64,000 bases of DNA from assembly GCF_018729255.1 (NCBI RefSeq), contig NZ_CP076061.1, positions 1,302,001 through 1,366,000 of the forward strand, read 5' to 3'. The notes beneath the pieces are model-generated. The model saw nothing but the letters and a program-made list of their open reading frames with translations. It was not told where the DNA came from and did not search any database. Below are positions 1 to 9,767 of the stretch, in pieces (position 1 is the first letter of the stretch; each line of letters begins with the position of its first letter). The position numbers were made by a program, and so were the translations under genes. Source of the DNA: Cupriavidus sp. EM10 (lineage in GTDB: Bacteria > Pseudomonadota > Gammaproteobacteria > Burkholderiales > Burkholderiaceae).

Positions 1-778
1 TGCGCGACGGATCGACACCCTTGGCCAGCAGCGCCGGCATGTTGACGTACCAGCTGCGTTCGCCGCGCGTGACGCGCACGCGGCTGTTGTCGCCGGTCAG
101 GTTCAGCACGCCGCCCGCCCGGTTCAGCGCTTCGACCAGCGTCATCGGCGCATCGTCGATGGCCAGCATGCCGGGCGTCTTGACTTCGCCGTCGACGTAC
201 ACGCGCTGGCTGCGGAAGCCCAGCACGCGCACCGTCATCTGCGGATCGCGCACCACGCGCGACAGGATGCGGGCCATCTCGTCGCGCACTTCGTTGGCGG
301 TCTTGCCGGCGACCCTCATGACGCCGGCATAGGGAAACTGGATATCGCCCGAGGGGCTGACGACGTAGCCCGGCATGTTCGAGCCACCGCTCGATGTCGG
401 GATCTCGAACGCGGCACCGATGCTGTAGGTCTGCGTCGGGAACACCAGTTCGGGGTGGTCCCAGACCACCACCGAGATGATGTCGCCGCCGCCGATGCGG
501 TATGGCGCCGGCGTGCCGAACAGTTCCTCGACGCCGGCATTGGCCGGTTTGGCCTGGGCCTGCTGTTCGCGGACCAGCTCCAGCGTGATCGGCGTGACAT
601 CGGGCATCGAATCGGGGCTGACGCCGCCGACCGGCGCACTGGCGCTGAATTTCATGCCCGGGGACGCCGCGCAGGCGCCCAGCAGCAATGCGGCACACGC
701 CATGGCCAGTGTGGCGGCCAGCGATCGAGGCGATCGGGCATTGCTCCGGCTGACGGTGTGGTAATGGCTAGTCTTCAC
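1..778 (-). CDS. Wza-type polysaccharide export lipoprotein (partial)
   Basis: Outer-membrane polysaccharide export protein of the Wza/BexD family, which forms the outer-membrane channel for capsule or exopolysaccharide. The 3' end lies beyond the window. I start at GTG 778 because the nearby ATG (783) meets a stop after two codons. The N-terminus has a basic stretch, a hydrophobic segment and a lipobox (LLLGAC, about residues 33-38), so the protein is probably a lipoprotein. It is followed by the polysaccharide-export N-domain (YRIGGGDIISVVVWDHPEL, with VSPSGDIQFPYAG) and the start of a SLBB-type repeat (RVYVDGEVKTPGML). It lies divergent from the deacetylase gene and at the edge of a glycosyltransferase cluster, as expected for an EPS assembly locus. 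Family is confident; the exact start less so. Confidence 0.85.
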   Translation of the reverse strand, partial: MKTSHYHTVSRSNARSPRSLAATLAMACAALLLGACAASPGMKFSASAPVGGVSPDSMPDVTPITLELVREQQAQAKPANAGVEELFGTPAPYRIGGGDIISVVVWDHPELVFPTQTYSIGAAFEIPTSSGGSNMPGYVVSPSGDIQFPYAGVMRVAGKTANEVRDEMARILSRVVRDPQMTVRVLGFRSQRVYVDGEVKTPGMLAIDDAPMTLVEALNRAGGVLNLTGDNSRVRVTRGERSWYVNMPALLAKGVDPSR

Positions 779-1015
779 GGCATCCTCTCCCCAGTCGTTT
801 AAATGGGACGCGCATCGCTGTGCATCGCGATTGAATGCATCGTAGGAGTCTGCAAAGTGCACTATCGGTGCGCTCTCGCACATTGGTACGGAAGCGCGGC
901 CAGCTAACGTTGCATATCGCACCGAGTGCCCGCTGCGGTGCCGCATATCGTGGCCCCAAGCGGCGGATTGGCATCTGCCATGGGCATTTGGCGTTGCATA
1001 ACCAGGGAGAGACAG

Positions 1016-1774
1016 ATGAGGGGCGTGATCATCAATGCCGATGATTTTGGCTACGACGAAGATACCTTCCGGGCCACGGTCGCCTGCTTCGAGGCAGGCC
1101 TGCTGACCAGCGCCACGATCCTGGCCGGCCGGCCGGCCACGGCGCAAGCCTGCCGGTACGCCCGGGACAACCAGCACCGCCAGTCCTTCGGGCTGCATTT
1201 CAACATCGTGGAAGGCTGGCGCCCGCCCGCGTCGAGTTCGCTGTGCCGCAAGGACGGCTCGCTGTTCCCGCCGAAGATCCAGCGCGCGCGGGCCATGGCG
1301 GGCCTGATCGACGCGGCCGACATCCGGCGCGAATTCCGGCTGCAGCTGGAGGAATTGCGCGACCAGGGCGTGGACGTGTCCCACGTGGATGGCCATGGCC
1401 ACATGCACAAGTACCCGGCGATCATGCGGGTGCTGCGCGATGAAATGCTGCGCGCCGGCATCTCGCGGGTGCGGCGGCCCCAGAACTGCTACTTCATGAA
1501 GAACCACGTGCGCGGCGCCATGAACGTGTTGCTGCTGCGGCACTTTGGCGGCCTGCGCAGCCCCGACTTCTATGTCGGCGCCGATACGCGCCAGCGCGGC
1601 TGGGCGCTGCAACTGCCCGCCATCCTGCCGGACGGGGTTACCGAGATGTCGGTGCATCCGGGCTACACCGAGACGTGGCGCCAGGAAGAGGGCGCGCCGC
1701 TGATGGAGCCGGGCCCGCTCCACGCCGTGCTCAAGGATGCCGGCATCACGCTGATGCGCTACCACGATATCTGA
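1016..1774 (+). CDS. ChbG/HpnK (YdjC-like) carbohydrate deacetylase
   Basis: Protein of 252 aa in the YdjC/ChbG/HpnK family, metal-dependent deacetylases acting on acetylated sugars or on hopanoid precursors. The N-terminal metal motif NADDFG is at residues 7-12, a GLHFN histidine at 61, and the HVDGHGHMH block at 123-131. These match the Asp-His-His metal site of the family, and the length is normal. I chose ATG 1016, preceded by a purine-rich AGGGAGAG element, rather than an earlier in-frame codon. The gene lies alone between the divergent Wza gene and a convergent glycosyltransferase, so a role in trimming N-acetyl groups of the local polysaccharide is plausible. A hopanoid role is less likely, as no squalene/hopene genes are nearby. 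Confidence 0.85.
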   Translation: MRGVIINADDFGYDEDTFRATVACFEAGLLTSATILAGRPATAQACRYARDNQHRQSFGLHFNIVEGWRPPASSSLCRKDGSLFPPKIQRARAMAGLIDAADIRREFRLQLEELRDQGVDVSHVDGHGHMHKYPAIMRVLRDEMLRAGISRVRRPQNCYFMKNHVRGAMNVLLLRHFGGLRSPDFYVGADTRQRGWALQLPAILPDGVTEMSVHPGYTETWRQEEGAPLMEPGPLHAVLKDAGITLMRYHDI

Positions 1775-1812
1775 GCCCCCATCCGGGCTTCATCCCATTG
1801 TCCGGCGACGTC

Positions 1813-1837
1813 GCGGGCCTCGATCTTCGAGGCCCGC
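1813..1837. terminator. Bidirectional hairpin between convergent genes
   Basis: Perfect 11-bp inverted repeat (GCGGGCCTCGA, 3-nt loop, TCGAGGCCCGC) between the deacetylase stop (1774) and the stop of the convergent glycosyltransferase (1848). No long T-run, so it may act as a mutual barrier rather than a strong intrinsic terminator. Confidence 0.6.
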
Positions 1838-1847
1838 TGTCATTGAG

Positions 1848-3070
1848 TCACGCGTTGTGGGTGGCGTTGCTGTTCGCCTTGTGCGCGCTGATGGCGGCAA
1901 TCGTGCGGTCCAGCACGGCCTCGGCGCGCTGTCGTTGCGCCTGGAAATGGGAGAGCAGCGCGGCGCGCCGGGCATCGGCGTTGCCGTCCGGCGACATCAG
2001 CTTGCGCAGCCAGGCGATGGCGTATTCCGCGAAGTCGGCGTCGCGCGGCACCAGCACGCCGTTGCAGTCGTCGATCATCGAGCCGATGCAGCCGCGGTCG
2101 TTGGCGATCACGGGCACGCCATGGCTTTGTGCCTCAAGCAGGATCAGCGGGGCGGCCTCGTTGTGGTAGGTCGTGGGGAACAGCAGCGCGTCCAGATCGC
2201 GGAAGAAGGCCTCCTTCTGCGCGCCGTGCACCGGCCCCAGGTAGCGCACGCACGGCGTGCGGGCCAGCTCGGCATCGAAGCGGGCACGAATGTCGGGCGC
2301 CACGGGCCCCGCGATACGCGCGCAGACCGGCATGCCGATTTCCTGCGCCAGCCGCACGACTTCGAAGAACGTGAAGATGCCCTTGGCCGCCGTGATGTTC
2401 GACAGGAAGCCCACGCGGATCGCCTCGGCGGCTGCTTCCGGGGGCGCGGCCACGGGCGCGGACGCGTCCGGCAGGTCGATCAGGCTCAGGTTCGAAAGCA
2501 CCTGGACGTTAGCCGTCGGCAGCCCGTAGATGCGGGACAGCTCGGCGCCCATCATGTCGCACAGCACCAGGTGCCGGCCACGCGGCGCGCAACGCATGAT
2601 CAGGCGGGTGTACCAGGTGGGCCGGTTGATGTAGGCAAAGCTGTGGTGATGGAAGTAGATGGCCATGCCCGACAGGTTCGCCAGCGCCACGAACGGCGCA
2701 TCGAGCAATTGTCCGAACCCGCCCGACAGCCCGAGGTACAGCGTGTGGGGCCGCTCTTTGACGATCAGGCGGCCCAGGCGCCACAGCTGCCGCGCCCGGT
2801 TGGCCAGTGCCTTCAGGCCGGCCGCGCGCCCCGAGGCCCGCTTGGCCACATCGAGCACCTCCACCGGCGCACGTTCGCGAATGCGGTCGAGCATGCGCTG
2901 GTTCGATGCCGAAAAGCCGTTGTGCGGCGGCGGCAAGGGCCCAGGAAAACCACGGGCCGGGTCAGCGCCGCCGGCGTCCGGTCGGATTCGATACGCGGCG
3001 CCGCCGTGGGTGGCGTGCCGCCTTCGGCGGGTTGTTTCGCAATCGGGCCGAAAGCGTTGGGCATGGTCAT
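1848..3070 (-). CDS. GT4 glycosyltransferase, frame broken by one base
   Basis: Glycosyltransferase with GT-B fold (GT4 family) that would transfer a sugar during repeat-unit assembly at the cytoplasmic face. The N-terminus (MTMPNAFGP..., then PVVFLGP) is in one frame; the rest (LPPPHNGFSASN through the C-terminal nucleotide-sugar domain with FPTTYHNEAAPLILLEAQ) is in another. Adding one base in the GGGCCC run at 2937-2942 joins them as VFLGPLPPPHNGF, the typical N-terminal GT4 loop, and gives 407 aa, a normal length. The start ATG (3070) overlaps the upstream gene's stop as ATGA, implying translational coupling. As written, the sequence would make only a short N-terminal peptide. Either a sequencing error or a pseudogene. 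Confidence 0.75.
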
Positions 3071-4212
3071 GCTCGTGCATCCTCCAGTATCTTGAGGCAG
3101 CCTTCCATGATCGAGCGGCCGGCGCACGCCGGCGAGTATTGCGCGGCCACGTCCAGGCAGTGCCGCATCGTCACGGCGACGTCGGCAAAGCTATGGGTGG
3201 CGCGCAGCAGCGTGCGGCTCAGGTCGGCCACGTCGCGCGTGACAAAGGTGTGGCCGGTCAGGCCGTCCTGTACCAGCTCGGGAATGCAGCCGCAGCAATC
3301 GCTTACCACGATCGGGCAGCCATAGCTGAGGGCCTCGTTGACGACGAGACCCCAGGCCTCGGTATGGCTGGGCAGCACCAGGCAGGTGGCCCGGGAGTAC
3401 TGCTGCGCCAGCTGGTCGATATCCATCGCACCCAGGAACTGCACCGCATCGGCGATACCGAGCGATTCGGCAAGCTGCGGCAGCTGTTCGGATTCGACGA
3501 TTGGCCCCGCCAGCACCAGGGTGGCCGCTGGCTGCTGGCGGCGTACGTCGACAAAGGCACGCAGCAGGTCTTCGATGCCCTTGGCGCGACATACCAGACC
3601 CACGAACAGGAAGCGTGGATTGTCCGCCGACGGTGCGTTGGCCAGCCGCGTGCTGGCGGCCGACTCGGCGCTGTAGGCGTGCGGCAGCGCGGCTGCCTGG
3701 CAGCGGTAGACAATGCGGGCGGGATCGGCGCCCATGGCGATCACGTATTCGGCCGAACGCTGGCCGTAGACGAAGATGCCGTCGCACTGGCGGAAGAAAA
3801 AGCGCTTGAGCTGCCGCTTGAGCGGGTGATCGGCCTGGTCGCGCATGGTCGAATCGCAGAACACGCCACGCCGCTTGCCCGCCAGCATGCAGGCCACCAG
3901 CATGGCCCAGAACTCCACGCGGTGATAGCCGGGCATGAGGATCAGCTGGCTGCGCGAGCGGAACACCTCGCGCATCAGTCGCAGCGACACCTTCCAGGCC
4001 GGAATGGTTTCGTAGGGTTCGTCGAACAGGATCTGGTACGGGTAGCGGTGGTAGCTGGTGTCGACGCTGCTGTAGGCCGAGCGCCCGTATCCGGTGGCGG
4101 AAATGTGGAAGAAGCGTACGTCCTGCCCCTTGTCGCGCGCGTGCGAAAACGCCTCCGTGAACACGGCGCCCTTGTACTTGGGCCAAAGCATGTTGTGATA
4201 GATGTCGATCAT
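3067..4212 (-). CDS. GT4 family glycosyltransferase
   Basis: Intact 381-aa GT-B glycosyltransferase. The donor-binding domain is recognisable from NPRFLFVGLVCRAKGIEDLL (about residue 200) and from the EX7E region SHTEAWGLVVNEALSYGCP (about 290-310), where the two glutamates hold the nucleotide sugar. The N-terminal acceptor domain begins MIDIYHNMLWPKYKGAVF and has no signal peptide, so the enzyme is cytoplasmic. It is coupled by a 4-nt overlap to the downstream GT4 gene and follows the acetyltransferase gene after 37 nt, so three genes probably share a transcript. The sugar specificity cannot be read from the sequence. Confidence 0.85.
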   Translation of the reverse strand: MIDIYHNMLWPKYKGAVFTEAFSHARDKGQDVRFFHISATGYGRSAYSSVDTSYHRYPYQILFDEPYETIPAWKVSLRLMREVFRSRSQLILMPGYHRVEFWAMLVACMLAGKRRGVFCDSTMRDQADHPLKRQLKRFFFRQCDGIFVYGQRSAEYVIAMGADPARIVYRCQAAALPHAYSAESAASTRLANAPSADNPRFLFVGLVCRAKGIEDLLRAFVDVRRQQPAATLVLAGPIVESEQLPQLAESLGIADAVQFLGAMDIDQLAQQYSRATCLVLPSHTEAWGLVVNEALSYGCPIVVSDCCGCIPELVQDGLTGHTFVTRDVADLSRTLLRATHSFADVAVTMRHCLDVAAQYSPACAGRSIMEGCLKILEDARA

Positions 4213-4249
4213 CGTCAGTCCCTGGGCTGCGAAATGACCTGGCGGCCGT

Positions 4250-4870
4250 CTAGTCGGCGTGGAGGGCTTCCACGTCCAGCGGCGCTGCGGCCGAAAGCGA
4301 TGGCGATGTGTCGCCGGGCTGCGCGTCGTCCAGCCTCGGACGCAGCGGACGGCACGGACTTCCCATGCAGACCATGCCGGCAGGCATGTCGCGGAACACG
4401 GCGCTGTGGGCGCCGATCACCGCGCCGGGGCCAATCGTGACGCCCGGCGCGACGAAGCAGTGGCTGGCCACCCAGGCTTCATCGGCGATGCGTATCGGAC
4501 GGCCGCGTATGGCGAAGTCGCTGCGCCGGTAGTCGTGGTCGCCGGCGCAAAGGTAGGTGTACTGCGATACCACGGCGTGGTTGCCGATCTCGATCTCGGC
4601 CAGGCTGTACAGCTCGGCACCATCGCCAATCCACGCGTAGTCGCCGATCCTGACCTTCCAGGGATACGTCACGCGCACGCTCGGGCGAATCACCACGTTG
4701 CGGCCCACGTGGGCGCCAAAGCAGCGCAGCAGCCAGCGGCGGAACCCGTTGGCAAACTGGGGCGAACGGTGGAACAGCAGGCTCTGCACACACCACCAGA
4801 GCTGCACGGCCAGTGCCGACCGGCCACGAAAACCGGGCGGCATCCGGAAGGTCGACAGATCCTGAAACAT
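4250..4870 (-). CDS. WcaF-like colanic-acid-type acetyltransferase
   Basis: 206-aa left-handed beta-helix (LbH) acyltransferase of the WcaF/NodL/maltose-acetyltransferase group, which O-acetylates sugars of exopolysaccharide with acetyl-CoA. The N-terminus resembles WcaF (FRMPPGFRGRSALAVQLWW). It then shows hexapeptide-repeat turns (VGRNVVIRPSVRVTYPWKV, IGDYAWIGDGAEL, IEIGNHAVVSQYTYLCAGDH) and the catalytic-type His in the LCAGDHDY segment. The last ~25 residues form a low-complexity tail (SPSLSAAAPLDVEALHAD). ATG 4870 is chosen because family homology begins there; an upstream in-frame extension has no family resemblance. It sits between two glycosyltransferases, so modification of the repeat unit is likely. 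Confidence 0.85.
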   Translation of the reverse strand: MFQDLSTFRMPPGFRGRSALAVQLWWCVQSLLFHRSPQFANGFRRWLLRCFGAHVGRNVVIRPSVRVTYPWKVRIGDYAWIGDGAELYSLAEIEIGNHAVVSQYTYLCAGDHDYRRSDFAIRGRPIRIADEAWVASHCFVAPGVTIGPGAVIGAHSAVFRDMPAGMVCMGSPCRPLRPRLDDAQPGDTSPSLSAAAPLDVEALHAD

Positions 4871-4992
4871 GTTGGGACTCCCCTCATCCGGCGAACCGGC
4901 AACGATGCCTCGATGCTGACGCTGCATTGCCGCATCCACAGTACGGCAGCCCACAGAACCGAGGCGCATGCCAGCCCGCTGCACCGTCACGG

Positions 4993-6261
4993 CTAGTCGC
5001 CGACGGAGTCGACCGTGGCGGTGGTCGGGGTGGCGATCGTGCCGGCGGCATGCAGGCGCAGCAAGGTTTCCTCGAACGTGGCGAGCACGGCGTCCCGGTC
5101 CAGGTGCGCCTCGGCCCACGCCTTGCCGGCCGCGCCCAGCATGCGGCTGCGCAGCGGGTCGTCGGCAAGGGTGACGATGGCCTCGGCAAGGGCCACGCTG
5201 TCGCCCGGTTCCACCACGATGCCGCACTGGATGACGAGCTTGCCCAGTTCGGTCGCGGGTGCGGCGGTGGCCACCACGGGCTTGCCGCTGGCAAGCATCG
5301 CCGCCAGCTTGGACGGCAGCACCAGGTCCGCCGCGTCGGCGCGCTGCGGCATCAGGTGGATATCGGCCGCCGCCAGGAGTGCGGAGAAGTCCGCCCACGG
5401 CTGCAGGGGCAGGAAGTGGATGCGTGGCAGGCCCTTGCATCGCGTGCGCAGGTCATCGACGCCGGCGCCCGCCCCACAGAAGACGAAATGCAGGTTTTCC
5501 CGCTCTCGCAGGTGCTCCGCCGCCTCCGCCAGGATTTCGATGCCCTGCTTGGCGCCGATGGTGCCGGAGTACAGGGCCACCACGGCATCGGCCGGGATGC
5601 CGAGCTGCGTGCGGTAGTCGGCGTCGCTGCGGCGCGCCAGGCCCTGCAGGTCCAGCCAGTTCGGCAGCATGGTCAGGCGGCTGTCGTCGGCGCCCTTGCG
5701 CCTTGCCAGCGCCACCATCGCGTTCGAGATCGACGACACATGGTCGAAGCGTGTCAGGACGAACCGTTCCAGGGCCGTGGCCATGCGGCGCAGCCATTTG
5801 CCCTTGAGCAGGCCCAGTTCGAACGCGGCATCGACTTCGTAGTCGTGGATGTGGAGCCAGATCTTCGCATTGGTCAGCCGCGCGAACAGCAGTGCCGCGG
5901 GGCTGCAGAACAGCGGCGGCTCGACGATGAAGATCACGTCGGGGCGCCACTTTGCCTGGCGCACCAGCCAGCCGATGCTGGTCAGCGCGAACGATGCCAG
6001 GTGCAGCACGCGCTTCAGGCCGCTGGGGCGCGCGGGCACCCAGAGCGGTGCCCGCATGACGTCGACGCCATTACGCATCTCTCGCTGGTAACGCAGGCCG
6101 GCATAGGCCGGGTCGACCTTCCAGGCGGGATAGTACGGCGGCGCGGTGATGACGCGCACGTCGTAGCCGCGGGCGGCCAGCCATTCCGCCTGCTCGCCGG
6201 TGTACTTGCCGATGCCCGTCAGTTCGGGGGCATAGTTGAGGCAATAGAGCAGGATCTTCAT
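4993..6261 (-). CDS. WcaI-like fucosyl/GT4 glycosyltransferase
   Basis: 422-aa glycosyltransferase of the WcaI (colanic acid) type. The N-terminal hallmark MKILLYCLNYAPELTGIGKY is exact family style, followed by GEQAEWLAARGYDVRVITAP. The C-domain carries VVALYSGTIGAKQGIEIL and LVLPSKLAAMLASGKPVVAT, the donor-binding EX7E-like region in which SKL replaces the first Glu. The start ATG 6261 is the family start; an in-frame extension to 6768 is rejected because it is antisense to the flippase leader. Beside the WcaF-like gene and upstream of gmd/fcl, it may transfer fucose or a related deoxysugar. Substrate is inferred from context only. Confidence 0.85.
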   Translation of the reverse strand: MKILLYCLNYAPELTGIGKYTGEQAEWLAARGYDVRVITAPPYYPAWKVDPAYAGLRYQREMRNGVDVMRAPLWVPARPSGLKRVLHLASFALTSIGWLVRQAKWRPDVIFIVEPPLFCSPAALLFARLTNAKIWLHIHDYEVDAAFELGLLKGKWLRRMATALERFVLTRFDHVSSISNAMVALARRKGADDSRLTMLPNWLDLQGLARRSDADYRTQLGIPADAVVALYSGTIGAKQGIEILAEAAEHLRERENLHFVFCGAGAGVDDLRTRCKGLPRIHFLPLQPWADFSALLAAADIHLMPQRADAADLVLPSKLAAMLASGKPVVATAAPATELGKLVIQCGIVVEPGDSVALAEAIVTLADDPLRSRMLGAAGKAWAEAHLDRDAVLATFEETLLRLHAAGTIATPTTATVDSVGD

Positions 6262-6568
6262 CGCTTGTTCTGTCCTGGCGCCGTCTGGCGGATGCGTGGG
6301 GCGTGGATGGCACTGCGCCGGCGCGCCTTCCCCGCACGGCGAGCCAGGTTCGCAGTCTACGCAGCGCATGCCGCCGGCAATGTTCGAGGCCGCACGTTCT
6401 GTGCCCGGTGGCGCGCACCTGTGGGGGAGCGAACAGAGTCGAGGGGGCAAGCGGCTACCCTCCACTGCGACGGGACTTTCCATCGTTGCGGAAGTCCGCG
6501 CTCCTGCAAGTGCTGCAAAGGGCATGCGGGGCGGGCGTGCAACGGTTGCTGGCAATGCGGAGACGTGC

Positions 6569-7972
6569 GTGACGACAACAAAAGGCGGGCTGCTCGATAG
6601 CGATACGACCATGGCCATATCGCCGCCGGGGGGCGATTCCCGCGACCATAACGCCACAGAACGGGCGCGCCAGGCCACGCGGGCGTTGCGCCTGGCCGTC
6701 GCAAGCTCGATGGTGTCCAAGGCGTGCAGCATCGGGCTGCAGGTGGTAAGCATCCCGCTGTTCGCCAAGGTGCTGGACCCCGACGACTTCAGCGCGATGA
6801 TGGTCTATTTCGGCATCTCCGCATGGCTGTCGCTGGTGGCCATTGGCGTCTGGCCCACGATCACGTCGATCGCCGCCGACGACAAGAAGGATGGCCTGCT
6901 GCCGGGCGTGCTGGCGGTGTCGGTGGGCGGCCTGTCGGCCATCTTCGCGTCGGTGGTGGCGCTGGTGCTGATCCTGCGGCCGACGCTGGAATCCAGCGGC
7001 GTCAACCTGTTCTCCGCCAATCACTACGGCTTGTTCACCGCGGCGCTGATCTGCTACGCCATGCTGACCGTGCTGTCCGTGGGCGAGGCCGTGAACCAGG
7101 GCCAGCACCGGCAGCATGTCAATAACCTGATCACGGCGGCCGGCAGCGTGCTGAATGTCGTGTTCATCCTGCTGGTGACGTTTGCGCGCGAGCCCGGCCA
7201 GGAACACGTGGACGTGACGCTGCTGTTCGTGGCCAGCCAGCTCGGCTTCATCCTGTTGCGCCTGTTCAATATGACGACCGTGTTGATACGCGTCGGACGG
7301 CCGCACTCCTATCCGGGGAAATCGTTCGCCCGCGAACTGGCCGGCAACACGCGGGCGCTTGTGCAGGCCCAGCTTGCGGTGGCTTTCCTGCAGCAGGGCA
7401 CCGTGCTGCTCTGCTACGAAATGGGCATGCCGCGCGACGCCGCGCTGCTGGCCCTGCTGTTCCGGGCAATCATGCTGCTGCACAGCTTCGTCTTCATGAT
7501 CAACCAGCCGCTGTGGCCCATCATCCATCGCAACATGCTGGCGGGCGACTGGCGGTGGGTGTCGCGCACCTACCGCAGGCTGGCCACGTGCTACATCAGC
7601 TACGGCCTGTTGGCCATTGCGGTCGCGGCCGTGGCCGGGGGCGCGGCGGTATCGCTCTGGACGGCGCACGAGTACGTGATCTCCAATGGCCTGGCCGCGC
7701 TGTGCGCCGTGTACTTTGCCGTGCTGGTGACCTCGGCCGCGAGCACGCCGGTGCTGATGGGCGGCCAGGCATTCGCCAGCCTGGGCAATATCGGCACGAT
7801 GGAATTCGTGGCCGCGTCGGTGGGCTGCATCCTCCTCTACGTCTGCCACGCCGTGAACTTTCCGAACATCGTCGCCATCCTGATCGCCGCCAATGCGGTG
7901 ACCGCGCTCTGGATGACCCCGACGCGGGCCGTTGGCCTGATCCGCCGAGGCAGGCTGGCTGGCCGGCACTGA
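6569..7972 (+). CDS. Wzx-like polysaccharide flippase
   Basis: Polytopic membrane protein of the MATE/MOP superfamily, the type that flips undecaprenyl-linked repeat units across the inner membrane. About 12 hydrophobic segments are visible after a ~60-residue polar N-terminus, for example LVAIGVWPTITSIAAD, VLNVVFILLVTF and IVAILIAANAVTALWM. I favour GTG 6569, which has GGAG six bases upstream, giving 467 aa. ATG 6611 (453 aa) is an alternative but lacks a ribosome site. It is the only plus-strand gene inside an otherwise minus-strand EPS cluster and is flanked by divergent wcaI-like and convergent polymerase-like genes. Overall call good, start uncertain. Confidence 0.75.
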   Translation: MTTTKGGLLDSDTTMAISPPGGDSRDHNATERARQATRALRLAVASSMVSKACSIGLQVVSIPLFAKVLDPDDFSAMMVYFGISAWLSLVAIGVWPTITSIAADDKKDGLLPGVLAVSVGGLSAIFASVVALVLILRPTLESSGVNLFSANHYGLFTAALICYAMLTVLSVGEAVNQGQHRQHVNNLITAAGSVLNVVFILLVTFAREPGQEHVDVTLLFVASQLGFILLRLFNMTTVLIRVGRPHSYPGKSFARELAGNTRALVQAQLAVAFLQQGTVLLCYEMGMPRDAALLALLFRAIMLLHSFVFMINQPLWPIIHRNMLAGDWRWVSRTYRRLATCYISYGLLAIAVAAVAGGAAVSLWTAHEYVISNGLAALCAVYFAVLVTSAASTPVLMGGQAFASLGNIGTMEFVAASVGCILLYVCHAVNFPNIVAILIAANAVTALWMTPTRAVGLIRRGRLAGRH

Positions 7973-8035
7973 CCGGCGGCGAGCGCAAGGCGGGGATGAG
8001 GGCGTGGGCCTGTCGTGGGCCCGGAGGTCGTGCGG

Positions 8036-8084
8036 CAGGAGCAGCAGAAGCAGCAGAAGCAGCAGAAGCAGCAGGAGCGGCAGT
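8036..8084 (+). repeat. GCAGCAGAA microsatellite-like tandem repeat
   Basis: Short tandem array of the 9-mer GCAGCAGAA (three near-perfect units plus decayed flanks) in the space between the flippase stop and the convergent polymerase-like gene. Non-coding on present evidence; possibly slippage-prone. Confidence 0.7.
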
Positions 8085-8194
8085 AGCTGCAGGAGTGGCC
8101 AGCAACGGGAAAGTCGGCGCCAGTACCGTCGTGAATGGCTGGCCGGTAACGGTTAGCCGGGGTGGCCGGTCACGATCCACTATTCCCGGCGAAG

Positions 8195-8262
8195 CGCCCC
8201 AGAGCAGATGCAGAACGCCCCACCGTGCCGAAGCAGGGTGGGGCGTTCTGTTGTCTGGGGCG
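8195..8262. terminator. Nested double-stem terminator
   Basis: An inner perfect 14-bp stem (8211-8224 with 8237-8250; arm CAGAACGCCCCACC) is enclosed by a second perfect 9-bp stem (8195-8203 with 8254-8262; arm CGCCCCAGA). It lies between the convergent flippase (ends 7972) and polymerase-like gene (ends 8309). It should form on either strand's transcript and so serve both genes. Confidence 0.7.
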
Positions 8263-8308
8263 CCGCCAGGTTGTTCGAAGTAACGGGAAGAAAGCCGCCG
8301 GCCCGACG

Positions 8309-9750
8309 TCAGTGAGCCGCGCGGGCCGGCGGTGTCCGTGGCAGCTGGACGTGCGGGCTGCGCCGGACACGGTGCTTGCGCCTGCCGCCCACGAACCAGC
8401 CGATCGTCATGAACGCCAGCACGGCCCCGCTGCCGTAGGCCACCGCAATCATCAAGGCGCCACGTAGCGCAAAGATCAGGAACAGCGCGAAATAGATGCC
8501 GGCGGGCCGGGCCACGGGGCCATCGGCGCGGTACAGGCGGTCTAGCAGGCGCACGCCCCATGCCAGGCCCACGGCGTAGGCGATGACGCCGAACACGGAG
8601 AAGTCGATATAGGCTTCCGCGATCAGCGGCGCCGACAGGTTATCGAAATCGAGCTTGTAGTAGACCATCAGGAACTGGCCGATATCGATGCCCGTGGCAT
8701 GTGGCTTGGCTTCCCAGAGCGTGTGGGGCACGAAGAACAACAGGCTGCCCAGCAGCTGTTCGCCATAGCGCACCCCGTTCAGGTTCACCATCTCGAGCAC
8801 GGTGGAGATGTTGGCCCAGGCGTCGTAGTGCAGATCGATGAAATGCTCGAAGTACATCCAGGGTCGAGCACGTCGGTGGGATGCCAGGACGTCATGTCCG
8901 CGTGGGTGAAGACCGACAGCAACGGAAAGAACACGCCGGTCAGCAATACCAGCGTGGCGGCCTGCCGGCGTGACGTGCGCGAGAACCACGGCACCATCAG
9001 CAGCATGAGACCCAGGTAGACCGGCCCGATGGCGTTGCGTTTCTCGATCAGCGGGTTCTGCGCGAAGAACACGCAGACAAGCAGGAACAGGGCCACCATC
9101 AGCCAGAACGGCTGGCGCAGCAGTTTCCGGCCTTTCACGTTCACCAGCATCAGCAGCGCGGGAACGGGCAGGAAGCACAGGTACTTCTGCTGCAGCAGGT
9201 ACTGGGGCGTGACCTCGATGATCTCGGACTGCGCCCGCAGGTCGATCGACTGCCAGGAGAGGGCCGCAGCCAGGGCGGCCACGCCCACCAGGACAAAGCC
9301 GCGCGGCACGGTCAGACGCGGCGCATGCGCATGGTGTGCGTGGTGCGCCTGGCGAGGGCGCGGACGCTGGTACCGGTCGCGCCTGGCGATGTAGCAGCGC
9401 GCGCCGACATACACCATGATGAACAGCGTGCACAGCAGGTTGGTGGCCACGGCCGGCACCTCGGACAGCGTGGCGGTGTTCACCATCACGCCGTCGAAGT
9501 AGGCGCGCTGCACGGCAGGCGCCACGACCAGGAACAGTATCTCGAACAGCAGTACGCCCGAGTCTCCCAGCGACGGCTCGCGCTCGCGCGCGTGGACCAT
9601 CCAGTGCATGACGACGGTCACCGCCAGCAGCAGGGTGGACAGCAGAAGCATCGGCGAATCGATGTGCGAGACCGCGTGGCAATAGCCCACGATCCCGAAC
9701 AGCGTCGCCGCCAGCAACATGTCCCAAAGGGAACCGGCCGACAGGCGCAT
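8309..9750 (-). CDS. Wzy-like O-antigen/EPS polymerase, frame broken by one base
   Basis: Multi-pass inner-membrane protein with about ten hydrophobic segments, a gene position typical of Wzy polymerases and little sequence conservation, as usual for that class. The N-terminal two thirds (MRLSAGSLWDML... to TSWHPTDVLDP) are in one frame. The C-terminal part (WMYFEHFIDLHYDAWANIS... to the stop at 8309) is in another. One extra base in the CCC run at 8861-8863 (minus-strand sense) gives a continuous 480-aa protein. The segment FIDLHYDAWANISTVLEMV resembles the periplasmic loop of O-antigen ligase/polymerase proteins. Stop is 17 nt from the Fcl gene end at 9768, so it is probably co-transcribed behind gmd-fcl. 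Polymerase role is inferred. Confidence 0.65.
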
Positions 9751-9767
9751 GACGTCCTCCCTACTTG

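Noticed and set aside
2659..4440. 593-codon plus-strand frame opposite the GT4 genes
   Set aside because: Antisense to glycosyltransferases with recognised motifs.
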